Assembly: GCA_020881915.1 (NCBI GenBank)
Contig: JAJFPB010000009.1
Coordinates: forward strand, 248,001 to 312,000
Reading direction: 5' to 3'
DNA: 64,000 nt
DNA from: Paramyrothecium sp. XJ0827
Taxonomy: Eukaryota > Ascomycota > Sordariomycetes > Hypocreales > Stachybotryaceae
This document shows positions 10,631 to 22,248 of the stretch, piece by piece (positions within the stretch are counted from its first letter, which is position 1; the number at the start of each line of letters is the position of its first letter). A program made the position numbers and the translations under genes. The notes under the pieces were generated by a model. It was not told the DNA's origin. It ran no database searches and was given only the letters and a program-made list of their open reading frames with translations.

Positions 10631-13600
10631 ATGTCACCCGAAACGCCCAACTTTACGGAGTCAAGACTATCTGAAGATGCTAGGGATATGTCAGCAGTGG
10701 GGTTAACAGAGAAAATGGGAGGTGACGAAGCAACGCATCCGGTTGGTCTTCACGCGAAGCAGTCAACGCAACCAAAAGGTCCACCTTGGGCCAACAGCAA
10801 AGTCGGTGGCAGTACTTCTCCGCAAGAAACAGGCAGATCAGGCGAGGATGATTTTTCAGAAGATGAGGATGACGCTAAAAGGAAGGCACGATTGTCTCAA
10901 GATGTTATATCAGGCAAGGACTTTCTGGGGAAGGAGATAAGACTTGGACGCCTCACTCTTCGATCACAGCAGGCTATCATTCACCAGAACCTGACTGTTT
11001 TGCGAATTGATGAGATAGAGAGACAACTGCGCGAGGTGACAGCCGTGCTTTACAACGAGAAAAATGAGATTCGAGTCGTCAAAAGAGCCAGGGCTAGGTT
11101 TCCTGTTCATCAGCAGGAGTTGCGCAGGTCCAATTTAAATCATTTCCGTCTTTCCCGGGAGGTGGTGTTACTTCCCCCCGAGCAGCAACCGGCTCTCGAA
11201 GTCCAGTTATCCGAATGGCCGGCGATTCTGATGAAGGGGAACTCAGACACGAGAAATCCGGTTGACGCCAAAGATATGCCTTCGAGAAGACATCCTGATT
11301 CTGCCGGCGCCCGTCTAGCAGAAATCCCAGTGCTTGCACCCGAAAGGCTGAGGATTAGGTCACAACCACTAATGCGGCATCTTGAGAGATTGTGTGGTAC
11401 GGCTATTATTCCTCAAGTGGGCCCGTCGGTGGTGGATGACAAGAGAGTCTTCAGTGGGATGACCTTCCTCCGACCATTTAAGCTTTTTATCAAGCATGAA
11501 ATGGACATCAGGAAGTCATTGATAGACTTGACAAGCGAACTGGAAAACACCCCGTCGGGGACAAGGAATCAACGTTTCGGCCAAGAAGCGGACATCAGTG
11601 ACCTGGAGTTCGATAGAAACCATCTCTTGAAAGACTTGAAGCTTCTTGTTGAGTTTCTTGACAAGGATCTGCAACCAACATTTGAACTTCGTGGGAAGAT
11701 CAAGAACGGTACGGCTGTCGCAATCACTTATCCTGACCTATGGCATCTTTTCGAAAGAGGTGATGTCGTTGTCACCCCAACTTCACAATCCCACGCCTAC
11801 GTGGTTTTTAACTATGCTGGCGGCCGCGATATTCAACCTGGTAAAGTGGATGGGAAGGAAGATGATCGAAAGCTTTCTTTAGATGGCTTTGTGGTTGATT
11901 GTGTTAGTGTGGGAACTGATGGCACTTCCTATCTACCCAAAGTTGAAACTATAACCATCAGGAAGTTCCAAGGAGCAAAATCGATTGCATCTCTCCCAGT
12001 GTACCCCATGAGGTTCGATCCCAAGGCTGGCGAATTGCGGGCCAAGTTTCTCAGCGCGGGTAAGCTATTCCTCGACATCACGAGCAAACCATTTTGCCAC
12101 ATGGAGATGAGGGGCAAAACGTTGAACGAGCCGTCTTACGAACTCGATGATCAAGTCATTGTCGACACGGCACTAGCTTTGGACGCTAAACCGGAGTGGC
12201 GGCTACAGTCGAGATTATCCGAGGACCATCTCACGCGAAGAGATCAAAGAGAGACAATGAATGAGTTTTGGTGCCGTCATGTGTTGTACGGGCAGAATTG
12301 TTGCGGAAACAACATTGTTTTTAAGGATTTACAACTTGATGAACAGGACGCCGAGGGTTTTCTCAGGAAGTGGGGTGGAATGATGGGGCCTCAAAGCCTC
12401 AAAGACTTGACTGACGAGACGAAAATGATAATTCGCCCTTTTGTGCATGCCTTTGTCCTTCGCTCCCGGCGCTGGGTAACAGTCCGAACAGAAGACCTCG
12501 AGGAAGTTGTGTTTGAAAACAGCTTCAAAGAACTTGTCCTGCCTACCAAGCATAAGACCACGGTGCAAGCGTTGGTGCAGACCCACGAAAATACGATGCG
12601 GGCGCCGAAACTAGCCTCAACCAGAAATACAAGTATTGGAGCCGTGCTGGATGTGGTCAAAGGGAAAGGAAGAGGACTAATCATACTTCTACATGGCCCT
12701 CCTGGAGTAGGCAAAACCTCCACTGCGGAGTGTGTGGCTGATGACACCAAGAAACCATTGTTTCCAATAACGTGTGGTGACCTAGGGGAGACGGCGGCTG
12801 AGGTTGAGGATAACCTTCTGTACAACTTTCGGCTCTCTCACAAGTGGGGTTGCATTCTCCTTCTTGACGAAGCCGACATCTTCCTTGTGAAGCGTACCAA
12901 AAACGATCTTCGACTCAATGCCGTTACCAGCGTTTTCCTTCGCAGCCTCGAATATTATGCTGGGATCCTCTTTCTCACCACGAACCGTGTGGGCACGATC
13001 GACCCGGCATTCAAATCTCGTATTCAACTGACGTTGTCCTACGATGAATTAAGCCTTGACGTGACCTGCAAGCTATACGAGAAGTTCATCAGGCGAGCCA
13101 AGGAGGAACAAGAGCGGACTGGCACCTTCAACTTCAGAATCAAAGATAAAGAGATCCTGAAGTTTGCCAAGCAAAATTTCCGAACTCTTCAGAAAAGAGG
13201 GTACGATACTTGGAACGGAAGGTGAGTTCACATCCAGCTTATGTGATGAAGAGCGAAATCTTAGACTGGAAACCTCGGTCATGCTAACCAAGACAGACAA
13301 ATCCGCAACGCCTTCCAGACAACTATTGCTCTGGCAGAGCACATGAACATGACCAGAACAGAGGACGATCCTAAACCGATACTCGGAAGAGAGCTATTCG
13401 AAACAGTGGCTGAGGGTTTCCTCGCATTCGACGAGTATTTGGTTAGGACGCTCGGTGCCACGGACTCGGCAGTAGCCAAGGTCGATAGAGTCAGAGATGA
13501 TGATCTCTCACCCACCTGTCCGCCTTCGGTTTTGAATGCACCATCAGTTTCTACATCAATGCGTGGGACATCCAGTAAACAGACAGCAGTAAAAGCTCGC

Positions 13601-13831
13601 CAGGATCTTAATGCCCATCAATATTCGGAAACAAGTAGCGAGAGCGATGACGATAGTGACACCGACAGCGATCGTGATGCTAGTCCCGACAATAGCAAGA
13701 AACAGGAACAGAGGGCGAAAGACAAGAAGACTGGCGCACATACAGCCAATGTCTCCGAGGGTAATCTTGAACGGGCCGGTGAAATGGAACAGTTTCAGGA
13801 GTTTTTAAAGTGGCAAAAAATGCAGCACTAA
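10631..13831 (+). CDS. AAA+ ATPase with DUF7025-type N-terminal region
   Basis: This is a large AAA+ ATPase of a fungal-specific family. Two exons, 10631-13221 and 13297-13831 (GTGAGT donor, GCTAACC branch), give 1041 residues. The acidic N terminus is probably disordered. Around residues 360-450 is the DUF7025-like pattern (YPDLWHLFERGDVV, then 'AYVVFNYAGG'). The AAA module begins near residue 680: Walker A GPPGVGKT at 689-696, Walker B ILLLDEAD with Asp746-Glu747, and a sensor 1 region FLTTNRVGTID followed by an arginine in FKSR. The WNGRQIRNAF motif after the splice site is typical of this family and supports the intron. The tail holds a Ser/Asp-rich low-complexity stretch. The protein is soluble, with an unknown substrate, and appears intact, unlike its divergent DUF7708 partner. 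Confidence 0.88.
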
Positions 13832-14424
13832 ATTGACGAGCTGCTTGGATGTTGGAAATGGGGGTTGTGGAGGAAGTATCACATTCTTTCAACTCTAGTC
13901 CTCGCGGCCAAAGGGCCGTTTAATATCGGAGTATGTTTGATATTATAATTCCCGCGCGCTTCTCCGATTCCGCGAGGTTCCTCAAAGATGAGAGGAGCAA
14001 ACGGACTCTGTGCATTCTTGTGACTTCAGTGACGAAACGAGTCTGCTAAGTCGTCAGTAACATACTATCATCTCTGTTACAGTCCACGATTGACAGCCAG
14101 ATAACACATCAGGATTCTTGAATATGGTGACTTAACGGTAACTAGCACGCTTTGGCAAGAAGAACATCCCTTCATACGCAGTCCTGCTTGGACAAGGCGC
14201 GTTTTTCACAGCTAGAACTTACAAAGTCATTCATGGTTATGCCAGGTAGATTCTCGACCAAAAGAACAATTTCGGTGCCTGCCTGCTGGAAGGGCAAGCG
14301 CTTCTTTCATTCCGGAGTTGCAACACATCATGCTCACCTTTATTTGACGAGTTCCTTACAGAGCAAGTTGGCGGATGCAAGCCTCTCGGCGCAGAGATCT
14401 TGGAGCAAGTCTCACGCTCCAAGA
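13832..14424. other. Intergenic, no gene seen
   Basis: This is the 3' flank of the AAA+ gene. No gene structure is visible. Confidence 0.5.
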
Positions 14425-14489
14425 TTCTCCCTGTCACATCCGGTACCTCTTCATCGCCACCACGTTCACCTTTCGTGAGCTGCTGCCAT
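14425..14489 (+). pseudogene. Relic matching the 5' part of the DUF4267-like gene
   Basis: About 65 bases match the beginning of the DUF4267-like relic at 18555-18620 (opposite strand). The match includes 23 identical bases and a second identical run, GCTGCTGCCAT. One frame reads FIATTFTF, as in the other copy. A stop follows shortly after and similarity is lost beyond 14490, so this is a fragment. The two copies are in inverted orientation on either side of the monooxygenase gene. Confidence 0.45.
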
Positions 14490-14819
14490 CGCATTCACTG
14501 CGCTAGGGTCGCTTGCTTTCAGTGGGGCGGAGTGTGACCGTATGGTACAGAAGATGTTTGACGGTCATGTGCTCTGGCCTTGTGAGAGGCTTAAGGCTGA
14601 TCCGCCCAACCTATGTATTACAATAATAGGGTGTATTTCTCTCTTTCTCACTTGATACTAGGCAACAGACACAGGCTTTCTTTTTCATAGGTGGTATCGC
14701 CTAGGGGCCATGGCGTAATACCAATGCAAGGTGGAATACATTGAAACTATCCTAGAGTCCCATTTTGGAGATGCATCTCGAGAGTTGTTTCTTGGAACTA
14801 AGATGTGTACCTTTGACTT

Positions 14820-14925
14820 CGAGATGCAGTTGGTTTATTTATTTTTTTATATTTTTTTAAAAGAAGTTAATTAAATCTTTTGAAAATAAATACTTAAATA
14901 TGAATTCAACGTGGTGGTGACTCAA
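14820..14925. repeat. AT-rich low-complexity stretch
   Basis: The sequence is almost entirely A and T, with runs such as TTATTTTTTTATATTTTTTT. It is far richer in AT than its surroundings. It could be a RIP-mutated relic or a simple downstream spacer. Confidence 0.5.
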
Positions 14926-14952
14926 TTCCCCGACGTTTTGTAGGTCATCAGC

Positions 14953-14984
14953 CTACTGCTGCTGCTGCTGCTACTGTTGCTACT
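14953..14984. repeat. Short CTG-type trinucleotide repeat
   Basis: About ten imperfect CTG/CTA units adjoin, and slightly overlap, the stop codon of the monooxygenase gene. It is a microsatellite and a possible source of length variation at the gene's 3' end. Confidence 0.7.
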
Positions 14985-16620
14985 GGGTTATTATGAAACG
15001 AGACCAATCCTCCAAGGCCTTCAAGCTCTCCTGCCTCCAATACTGATGGCCTCCGACCCAAAAAAGTGGCTCTCGCGTTTTGCCAGGTATATTCGAGCCA
15101 TTCCACCAAGACGGCGTCTCGCTCATCAGTAATTTGGTATAGACTTGCTGATTCTTCTCTTTGTAATCGAGGGCTACGTCTTTGCAGACTTCCACACTTG
15201 TAATTGCCTCTGCCGCCAGCTTCCTGAAACATTCTACCTGCCATTCTACCTGCAGCTCAAGGAAAGGAGGCCCGTTGGATAAGCCAGATGGGGCCTGGGG
15301 ACCATACAGCATGAAGGCGTTTGGCACGTCTGGTATCATCATGCCGAGATATGTGAAGATGCCGTCTTTCCATTTGTCTTGTAAGAGTGTTCCATTCTTG
15401 TCCTTGATATTCATATCGTAGAGGCTTCCTGTCACAGAATCGTAGCCGGTCGCGACGATGACCATGTCAAGCGCGTGAAAATCGCAAGATTCTTCTGCCT
15501 GCACAACAATTCCATCCTGAACAAACTCTTTGATTGCCGCCTTCTTCAGGTCGACGATCTTAACATTAGGACGGTCCACCATCTTGAAGTAGTCCATCTC
15601 CAGATTTGTTCGCCTAGCTCCGATCCATGAGGATTGGTCTAAAGGAGCCATAATGTCCCGCTTTCGGGGGTGTGTGATGCGAGCCCTCGTCTTTTCGGCC
15701 CAAAATTGGTATATCTCGGCGTTTGCGAATTTGTCATGGATGTATTCAGGATAATTCATCGCGAGAAAGGCAATCGTCCCTCTGGACCATAGTTCTTCAT
15801 AGTATTGCCTTCGTTCCTCTGGAGTTTCCTGGTAGAAAGAACGCTTACACGTATTGTATTGAAGACCTGCCTGATCCTTATATTTGGCATGCGAGAATAA
15901 AGCATCATAAAAATTCTTCTGTTGTTCAGCTTCATCTTCAGGTAGAGATCTCTGTTGCATTGGGAGAGCAGTGCTGGGGTTGCGGACGAACACGGTGAGC
16001 TCGCAGTCTTCCTTGGCAAGGCTCTGCAGGATTTGAATACCCGAAGCCCCCTGACCAATTAGTCCGATCTTTTTCTTATCAACATCTAGAGTTTCTGGCC
16101 AAGCCGCGGGATGTATGACAGCTCCAGTAAATGATTCAAGCCCTGGGAAGGGGGGGATGTAAGGCTTGTTGGTGGTTCCAGTAGCGAAGATCACGTATCG
16201 CGACCTGGCAAGTAGTCCAGTATTGGTCCGGAGGGTCCAGGTGTTCAAATTTGCGTCGAAGATGCACCCAGTGACTCTGACATTGAATAGAGCATCCTTG
16301 CTGAGGTCCAGCGCATTGACCATGTGGCTGAAATATGCTCGAATCTCCACGCGTGAAGGAAACCGTTCTCGAAAATTGAAAGCCTTCCAAGCTTTGGGTA
16401 CGCTCAGTTGATATAAGGGCATCTCGGAGTCAACGCGCGCCCCTGGATATTTATTGAAGTGCCAGACGCCGCCGAAGTCACGACCAGCCTCAAGGAGCTT
16501 GACAGAGTGGCCGAGTTCGCGAAGTTCGTGTAGGGCGTAGCAACCACCGAAACCACCACCAATAATGATGATGTCTGCCACAACCAGTGTATTCATAGAT
16601 TGGCTTGCTTCCGAAGTCAT
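14980..16620 (-). CDS. Flavin Baeyer-Villiger monooxygenase
   Basis: FAD- and NADPH-dependent class B monooxygenase, 546 residues from a single uninterrupted exon. It inserts oxygen next to a carbonyl carbon. Two dinucleotide-binding motifs are present, GGGFGG at residues 21-26 for FAD and GQGASG at 189-194 for NADPH. Between them is the Baeyer-Villiger fingerprint FxGxxxHxxxWP, with Phe164, His170, Trp174 and Pro175 in place. This separates it from N-hydroxylating flavin monooxygenases. Length and motif spacing match cyclohexanone-monooxygenase-like fungal enzymes, which often act in secondary metabolism or ketone catabolism. The substrate cannot be predicted. No signal peptide is seen, so it is probably cytosolic. 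Its neighbours are mostly relics, so any former cluster is broken. Confidence 0.92.
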   Translation of the reverse strand: MTSEASQSMNTLVVADIIIIGGGFGGCYALHELRELGHSVKLLEAGRDFGGVWHFNKYPGARVDSEMPLYQLSVPKAWKAFNFRERFPSRVEIRAYFSHMVNALDLSKDALFNVRVTGCIFDANLNTWTLRTNTGLLARSRYVIFATGTTNKPYIPPFPGLESFTGAVIHPAAWPETLDVDKKKIGLIGQGASGIQILQSLAKEDCELTVFVRNPSTALPMQQRSLPEDEAEQQKNFYDALFSHAKYKDQAGLQYNTCKRSFYQETPEERRQYYEELWSRGTIAFLAMNYPEYIHDKFANAEIYQFWAEKTRARITHPRKRDIMAPLDQSSWIGARRTNLEMDYFKMVDRPNVKIVDLKKAAIKEFVQDGIVVQAEESCDFHALDMVIVATGYDSVTGSLYDMNIKDKNGTLLQDKWKDGIFTYLGMMIPDVPNAFMLYGPQAPSGLSNGPPFLELQVEWQVECFRKLAAEAITSVEVCKDVALDYKEKNQQVYTKLLMSETPSWWNGSNIPGKTREPLFWVGGHQYWRQESLKALEDWSRFIITQ

Positions 16621-18246
16621 CGTGGGTGCCGAATAAGTACTCAGGATTGATGGAACGCAACGGTATATTTAAACGTTTCTTTGCACCAACACATCTGTGA
16701 ATGCTAAAGGCTCGCACTTTGAGGCTTTCAATATCTAGGTGCTGCCGAGGCACAATTCTCATCTCCCCATCACTCCACTACGGGTGCCACCTTGTTCTTG
16801 CCCTTCATCTCTGGCCTACATTCGTATTCACGCCACAACCTGAGGATAAAGAGTACCGAAAAATAAGCTAGACACTAGCACTTGAGCCGTACCTATATTC
16901 CAGCGTCTCAAGCCCTACTCTAAGACCAAAAAGTCGCATCATCGAATCTCAATATCTATCAGTCATGTTCGCAGTACCAGCTAACAATGATGTAGATCTT
17001 CCGCAAGCAAGCCCATGACGTAGTGCCATTCACTACAGTGCACTACGGAGCGGAGACGAGATCATATGCAGTTTGATAACTGCCGAGGCAAAAAGGTTGA
17101 ACGCGAATCACGGTGCTCTACTGCGGCTGAGCTTCCACAAGCTCATAGGTGTGAAACGATGTGCAGATTCATTGCCACAAATGCCGGCCGGCAGAGGGAT
17201 CCGCACTTCGCCAAGCACCCCCGCCTTCTTCCGTCAATTTTATAGGCCAACTGTGGTCAAAGCACTTTTCTCCGGCGACCCTGTTGTGCGCCGTGTTACA
17301 TGAGCTCCGGATGCTTGTGTTCCTCCTTGTGGACCTGTGACCATTCGCGGCTAGATTCGGCGTAACTGATGGGGAGAGTATTCTCATACCCGACCTTTTG
17401 TCAGACTTCAAGACCCTCTGACTTGACGAGATCAAACCACAACAATTCCGCTTGCTGAGGACAGGATGTTGAATAGCGATAGCGACAACAATAATGCCAG
17501 TGCTGACTACATCAAGAATGAGAAAAAGAAAGTCTCAAGTATGATTCTTTGCTCCCATATTGATATACTGCAATCACTTTTCTCAACAGCCAAAATCGCC
17601 AACGGAGATCTCCTCTGTCCTGTCTGATTGCACGCTCGCCTTCAAGATGCGAGGAGCAAGGGAACTTTGTAGATGCCATGGCTTCGATGAGAAGATGTGT
17701 GTCAGGTCACCAGATTTATGCTGTTATTTTCGTTGTGGAATAGGACAGACACTGTCAGATCACACACGGAAACTCTCGAATACGGCGATGTTGTGATATT
17801 GAGTAAGAGACGGTTTTTAAGGATACAGCTCCACTGAACCAGCAGCAGATTTGCTTCGGCATGGCATCTTAACTCTTTTAGTATCAAAGTCCTGTCGGGA
17901 GTGTTCAAATCGATGGCAGATAGCATCTGAGAGATGGAAAAATCCAACTAATACTTCTGAAATTTCCTTATCCTAGACCTGCAGCGAGATCCGTAGAGAT
18001 GCCAGAGATACCCCAATCTAGGCAGCATTAGGAAGTTTCCCCCCAATTGACCTGGCCCCCTTCTTCCGCTAGATCTGATTTTTATCATACCAGACTGCCT
18101 TTCCAGTTTCTTTCAAGCATAGCAGTTTTTACAGATCAGATAATCTCTGCTTTCCTTCTGCCTGTCGGACCTGGCGCTGGTCCTATTAACGTCCTGTCTG
18201 TCGGATAGTTTGTTGAATTCCGACCGACTTTCAGCCCCAAAGTAGA
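16621..18246. other. Intergenic with a possible decayed coding patch
   Basis: No intact gene is visible. On the plus strand near 17466-17810 a broken frame begins MLNSDSDNNNASADY, passes a possible intron, reaches LLCPV followed by a stop, and later reads ETLEYGDVVI. This has a coding feel, perhaps a former zinc-finger protein, but it is interrupted by stops and is not assigned. Confidence 0.3.
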
Positions 18247-18636
18247 TCAATTTCGCCTCCAAGTCAGGCCAAAATACCCGTAGGCGCCAAGGATGATTCC
18301 AGATAGAAATCGGCCCAGGCCTTTCTGAGGTGCACCCTCTTTCCAACAAATCCAGCCGTCTGCCGTGCCGGCAATGACCAACAGCTGTTGGATAGTATCT
18401 ATGGTCTTGAAGTCGCTGCGAAAGTAAGACGTGTACATCAGCAAGCCGATCATCGACATGCGAGAGCCGAGGCTGGCAAAGGTGACGTGCGCGTCGCGTG
18501 ACGCGACGATATGCGCAGGAAGGCCAAACTCCTGAATGGCGCGCGCCGACCTGTACAATGGCAGCAGGCTACCGAAGGTGAACGTGGTGGCGATGAAGAA
18601 GGGCGGGATGTGCCAGGGGAGAAGATTTAGGGCGAA
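18247..18636 (-). pseudogene. DUF4267-like small membrane protein, 5' end broken
   Basis: About 130 residues resemble the DUF4267 family of small integral membrane proteins: hydrophobic segments, FGLP near the start, a central arginine (LGSRMS) and a DGWICW...G pattern before the last helix. The frame is open from 18636 to the stop at 18249-18247, but no in-frame ATG precedes it. The nearest ATG upstream is one base out of frame, and an in-frame TGA lies just before. Either a short upstream exon exists or a single-base indel has broken the start. A 65-base fragment of the same sequence lies inverted at 14425-14489. Function of the family is unknown to me. Confidence 0.5.
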
Positions 18637-18649
18637 CAGATCTCGTCAT

Positions 18650-20016
18650 TGTGCTGGTGTAGGCGATTCAAGCAGCAGATGAAGTGTTTACGGTGATGAT
18701 GGGAGACAAGAGGTTCAGAACCCAAGATGACAAGAGACGTCCGAATAGAAGATTGGCCCGGTGACAAGGACGTGGATCAAAAGATAGTCTCAGTTGGACC
18801 GTGCGTACCACTTCCTCTCCACTGAGTCAACATGAACGAATGTGTGACATCGTTTAAGGGACACCTACTTACATGACGCTTGTACTTTCAGGCCGAGGGG
18901 CTCAAAAAATGCTTTGCGTATTTCTGTGTCAATGTAAAGAGCAGCCTTTTGACCCCCGATCGGAACAAGTTGCGTACAATATCCAACTTACTTGGTACAA
19001 ACCGTAATTCAAGGACTACCCTATACTACGGCCTGTTCAGAGAACAGCTATTCTCTTCCGGTCTCTATAACATGAATAATGAGAGCTAGAGTGGGAAGGT
19101 TTACACAATCTTTGTCCACTTCAGTATGTGCACATCCTCACGCAAGCACTGATTCTACCTTTGCCCACAACTACTGTGGCATCATTGCCCCGTGGTAATA
19201 TTGGAGCCGAGCAGGGGTTATAACTCTTTGACGCCGCCAACACTCGATCAAGGCAGCTTTCGTACTCGTGGCCTGATTTTATTTACCACTCGAGCCTGAG
19301 TTTCTAATCTTCGATATACCTAGCCTGTAAGCACATGGATGTTTGACCGTTCATAGCTGAGTATCTCGGCCTTCGCGCCTTACGGCTCAAACTCGCGGTA
19401 AATTCGAAGGTGATGGGCGACAGCGAGCACCTTATGCTGCATGGTCTGACTAAGGAGTCAATCGGAGCCAAAGTTCATCAGCTATTACCACTTCCAACCT
19501 TCAGGAACTAGGCTTAATACGCTAATGGACACGCGAAACAGAAATATCTCGATTTTTCATTTCTGCGGCTCACTTAGTACTACTCTGATGGCGTTCTCTC
19601 GCAAGAAGGGAGCGCGAATCATGAAGATTGGGCAAGTCTAGGCGCATGGTTCGTCCAGCTGGGAATATACGTGTGCGTCTATTTGCTAAACTAGGCAATT
19701 GAATTCAGTCCGCCTTATTTATGTTTAATTCCGAGTAAGCTTCGGCTCCAACCCTGACAGTCTGTTGAGTCGGCATAACTGACGAGATTTGCCGCTTTGC
19801 TTGTTTACCCTTGATACGGCCGAATGCTGGAGTCTTGGTATTCAGTATAAATTCAGTGACTACCAGTTGTTCTTGGCTTTGGATAGTTTTATCTTTTCTC
19901 CTTGATGCGTCACAGAATTACCGTCACATAAAAGTTGTATAAACCGAAGTCGATCTCTGGATCCAGGTTGTGTGAGAATCAGATACCGGAGATCGAATAT
20001 TATCTCTTGAAAAGCC
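18650..20016. other. Intergenic, no gene seen
   Basis: No gene is visible on either strand. Composition is average and open frames are short and featureless. Confidence 0.5.
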
Positions 20017-20743
20017 ATGCATTTTAATGTGCTTGGAGGAAGTGGCCAGAATGGTCAGCTCGTCGTAGCAGAAGCGCTTTGCCGTGGTCACACAATCACT
20101 TGCTTGCTGCGCAGCCCTGGCAAGATGAAACCACAACCCGGCCTCACGATGGATCAAGGTTCGTGGGAACCTCCTAGGAATTCAACGCCTCTTCCTAAAT
20201 ACAGTTGGCGCAGGTTCTCAACTTAACACGGATGATCTGCTCAACGCCCTCCTGACTCCTCAACCGGCAACTGCCGTTCTTTCAACACTTGCCAACCTTC
20301 CTATGGCTGATAAGACTGCACCTATGGACAATCTCGAAAATTCGGCCACGGTTTTGACCGCGGCTTTGAAGGTATTCCCCAATGATACCAAGATCATTGT
20401 CAACCGGTTGTTTTCTGTCGGCACTTCATAGACATCCGTGCCCTGGGCCCTTTGCCTTATATTTCGCAGCACTGGCATGCGTTTCATCATCGATGACCGC
20501 AACAAGGCCGATGCGGTGCTCCGCAATAGCGGTATCAACTTGGTTTGCGCGCGGCCGCCTTCTCTCACCAACGGACCCGCGAAGAAGCTCAAGATTCTGC
20601 CAGATACAGGCCAGGGTATGCCGATGATACCTAGTATCTCTAGGCAAAGCGTTGCAGTGTTCATGGTTGATGCTGCAGAGATGCCCGACAGGTAGGGTCG
20701 TTCTCCGGCCACAGTTCATGCTTCCGGCTGCAAAAGCAGCTAA
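20017..20743 (+). pseudogene. NAD(P)-binding (NmrA-like) oxidoreductase pseudogene
   Basis: Fragments of a short NAD(P)-binding Rossmann protein lie in order on one strand. The start carries the dinucleotide motif VLGGSGQNGQ. The frame then shifts between about 20150 and 20190. A second frame from about 20190 reads PQPTAVLSTLANL and later INLVCARPPSLTNG and MPMIPSISRQSVA, the typical middle and end of the family. A TAG at 20429-20431 and another at 20693-20695 interrupt this second frame, and aligned coding resumes after each. One frameshift and two stops make a functional product very unlikely. The gene may once have worked with the neighbouring oxidoreductases, but that is a guess. Confidence 0.75.
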
Positions 20744-21016
20744 AGCAGCTTTGGCCTGGGCAAGTCGCAACACTTATGATAAAGCCTAGTCGTTACTTTC
20801 TTATGCTTGAACTTAAGTAGAGATTGTATCAACAACTGTCATCCGGTTGATACTGGTAACACAGTCGTGTCTATGCTAGGCTATGGAGCAAGATCTGAAA
20901 CAAGCATCTTTTGAGTCAATGGACTTGACGTGCGATTTCAACAACAGTAATACGCCGCCCGACTACTCGAGTATCATGCATCAGCACATGTAGGCCATTT
21001 ATGTGCTGATTCACCG

Positions 21017-22248
21017 CTAAGTGGATTCAAAAAGTGACTTGTACATCATGTCAAAGAGAGTGATATCCTGCAGAGCATCTTTGGCTGTTGTCTTAATCTC
21101 CTTGCCCTCCACTAGGCATTTGTACAGCTCTTGAAGCTCTGCCGTGTAGGCATCCTCGTACGAGGAAAGAACCGAGCGCTTTTGGATCTCCCCATAGTCA
21201 TTCACTTCCTCTACCTCAACGTTGATGGGTAATCCTTTGACGTATGGGCTGTCGTACTACAATACGGTCAGCATCGACATTGACTTAGAGCATTGTGACA
21301 GCTAATTACCTGAATTGTGACTCTCTTCTTTGCTCCGTACACGCTTAGGTGTGCATCGAACACGGGCACTTCATCAATCCCACTCTCATAGGTGACTGAG
21401 TATGGTGAGCCGTCCTTGTTGCGGAACGACATGATAGCACTGTAAAAAGGATCGTTCGCAGAAACACCAACTACCTTCTCAGGAAAGCCCAAGGTTTCTC
21501 GCATTAGTGAGATATCGTGGGATCCCAGGCTGCCCAGAAATCGGCACATCTTCTTCTTTTCCTCTGTAACCTCCTGGCCAGGGAAGGCTTCCTTGAAGAG
21601 AGCGTCCAGGCGTTCGTTCCGCTCAGCCGTTGCGCTCGCAGGAAAGTCGCTCGCTTTCAGTTGGAATGTGCCACTTTGGTTCACAAACTGCGCATTCGGA
21701 CCACTGAAGTCTCGCACTCGTGCGTACAGGATTTTGGGCATCGACGCTATCTCCCGCTTGAACGCCTCCAGATAGCTCGGGGCATAGCGGCGCATATAGC
21801 CCACAAATAGCCTAGCACCATTTGGTGCATCTTGCTCTGCTTGGACCAGTTTCTGGGCCGATGGGATTGACAATGTCATAGGCTTCTCAATGAAGACGTG
21901 CTTGCCAGCTTGGAGGGTGGCCAAAGCCAGCGGGGCATGACTCTCGTCCGAGGTGAGAATGAAGACCACATCAACTTCTTTGTTTTCAATAACTTCCTGC
22001 GGGACGGTAGTAGTATGTGGAATATTGAACTTGGTTGCGCAGTGGTCAATGTGCGTCCGGGACACGTCGCAAACAGATTGAAGTCGAAAGAGATGCGGCA
22101 TAAGGAGCAAACAAGGACCATGGCAGACCTGGAAGACCTCCTTACTGGGATATTAGAAGCTTCTCTTTTCGTACAGTTCGAATCTAAGATCATATTAACT
22201 TACTCCGGCACCAATAATGCCGACACCTAACTTGCGTTGTGTAGGCAT
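21017..22248 (-). CDS. Gfo/Idh/MocA family oxidoreductase
   Basis: Cytosolic NAD(P)-dependent dehydrogenase, probably acting on a sugar, inositol or similar polyol. Three exons, 22248-22204, 22140-21310 and 21256-21017, give 371 residues, the usual size. The first exon holds the dinucleotide motif GIIGAG, and the second resumes with EVFQVCHGP, as in fungal homologues, which fixes the acceptor. The catalytic lysine is Lys101 in the EKP motif. The C-terminal beta-sheet domain follows from about residue 125. Introns have GTAAGT and GTAATT donors. No signal peptide is seen. The substrate cannot be told from sequence. The gene is intact between relics. Confidence 0.9.
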
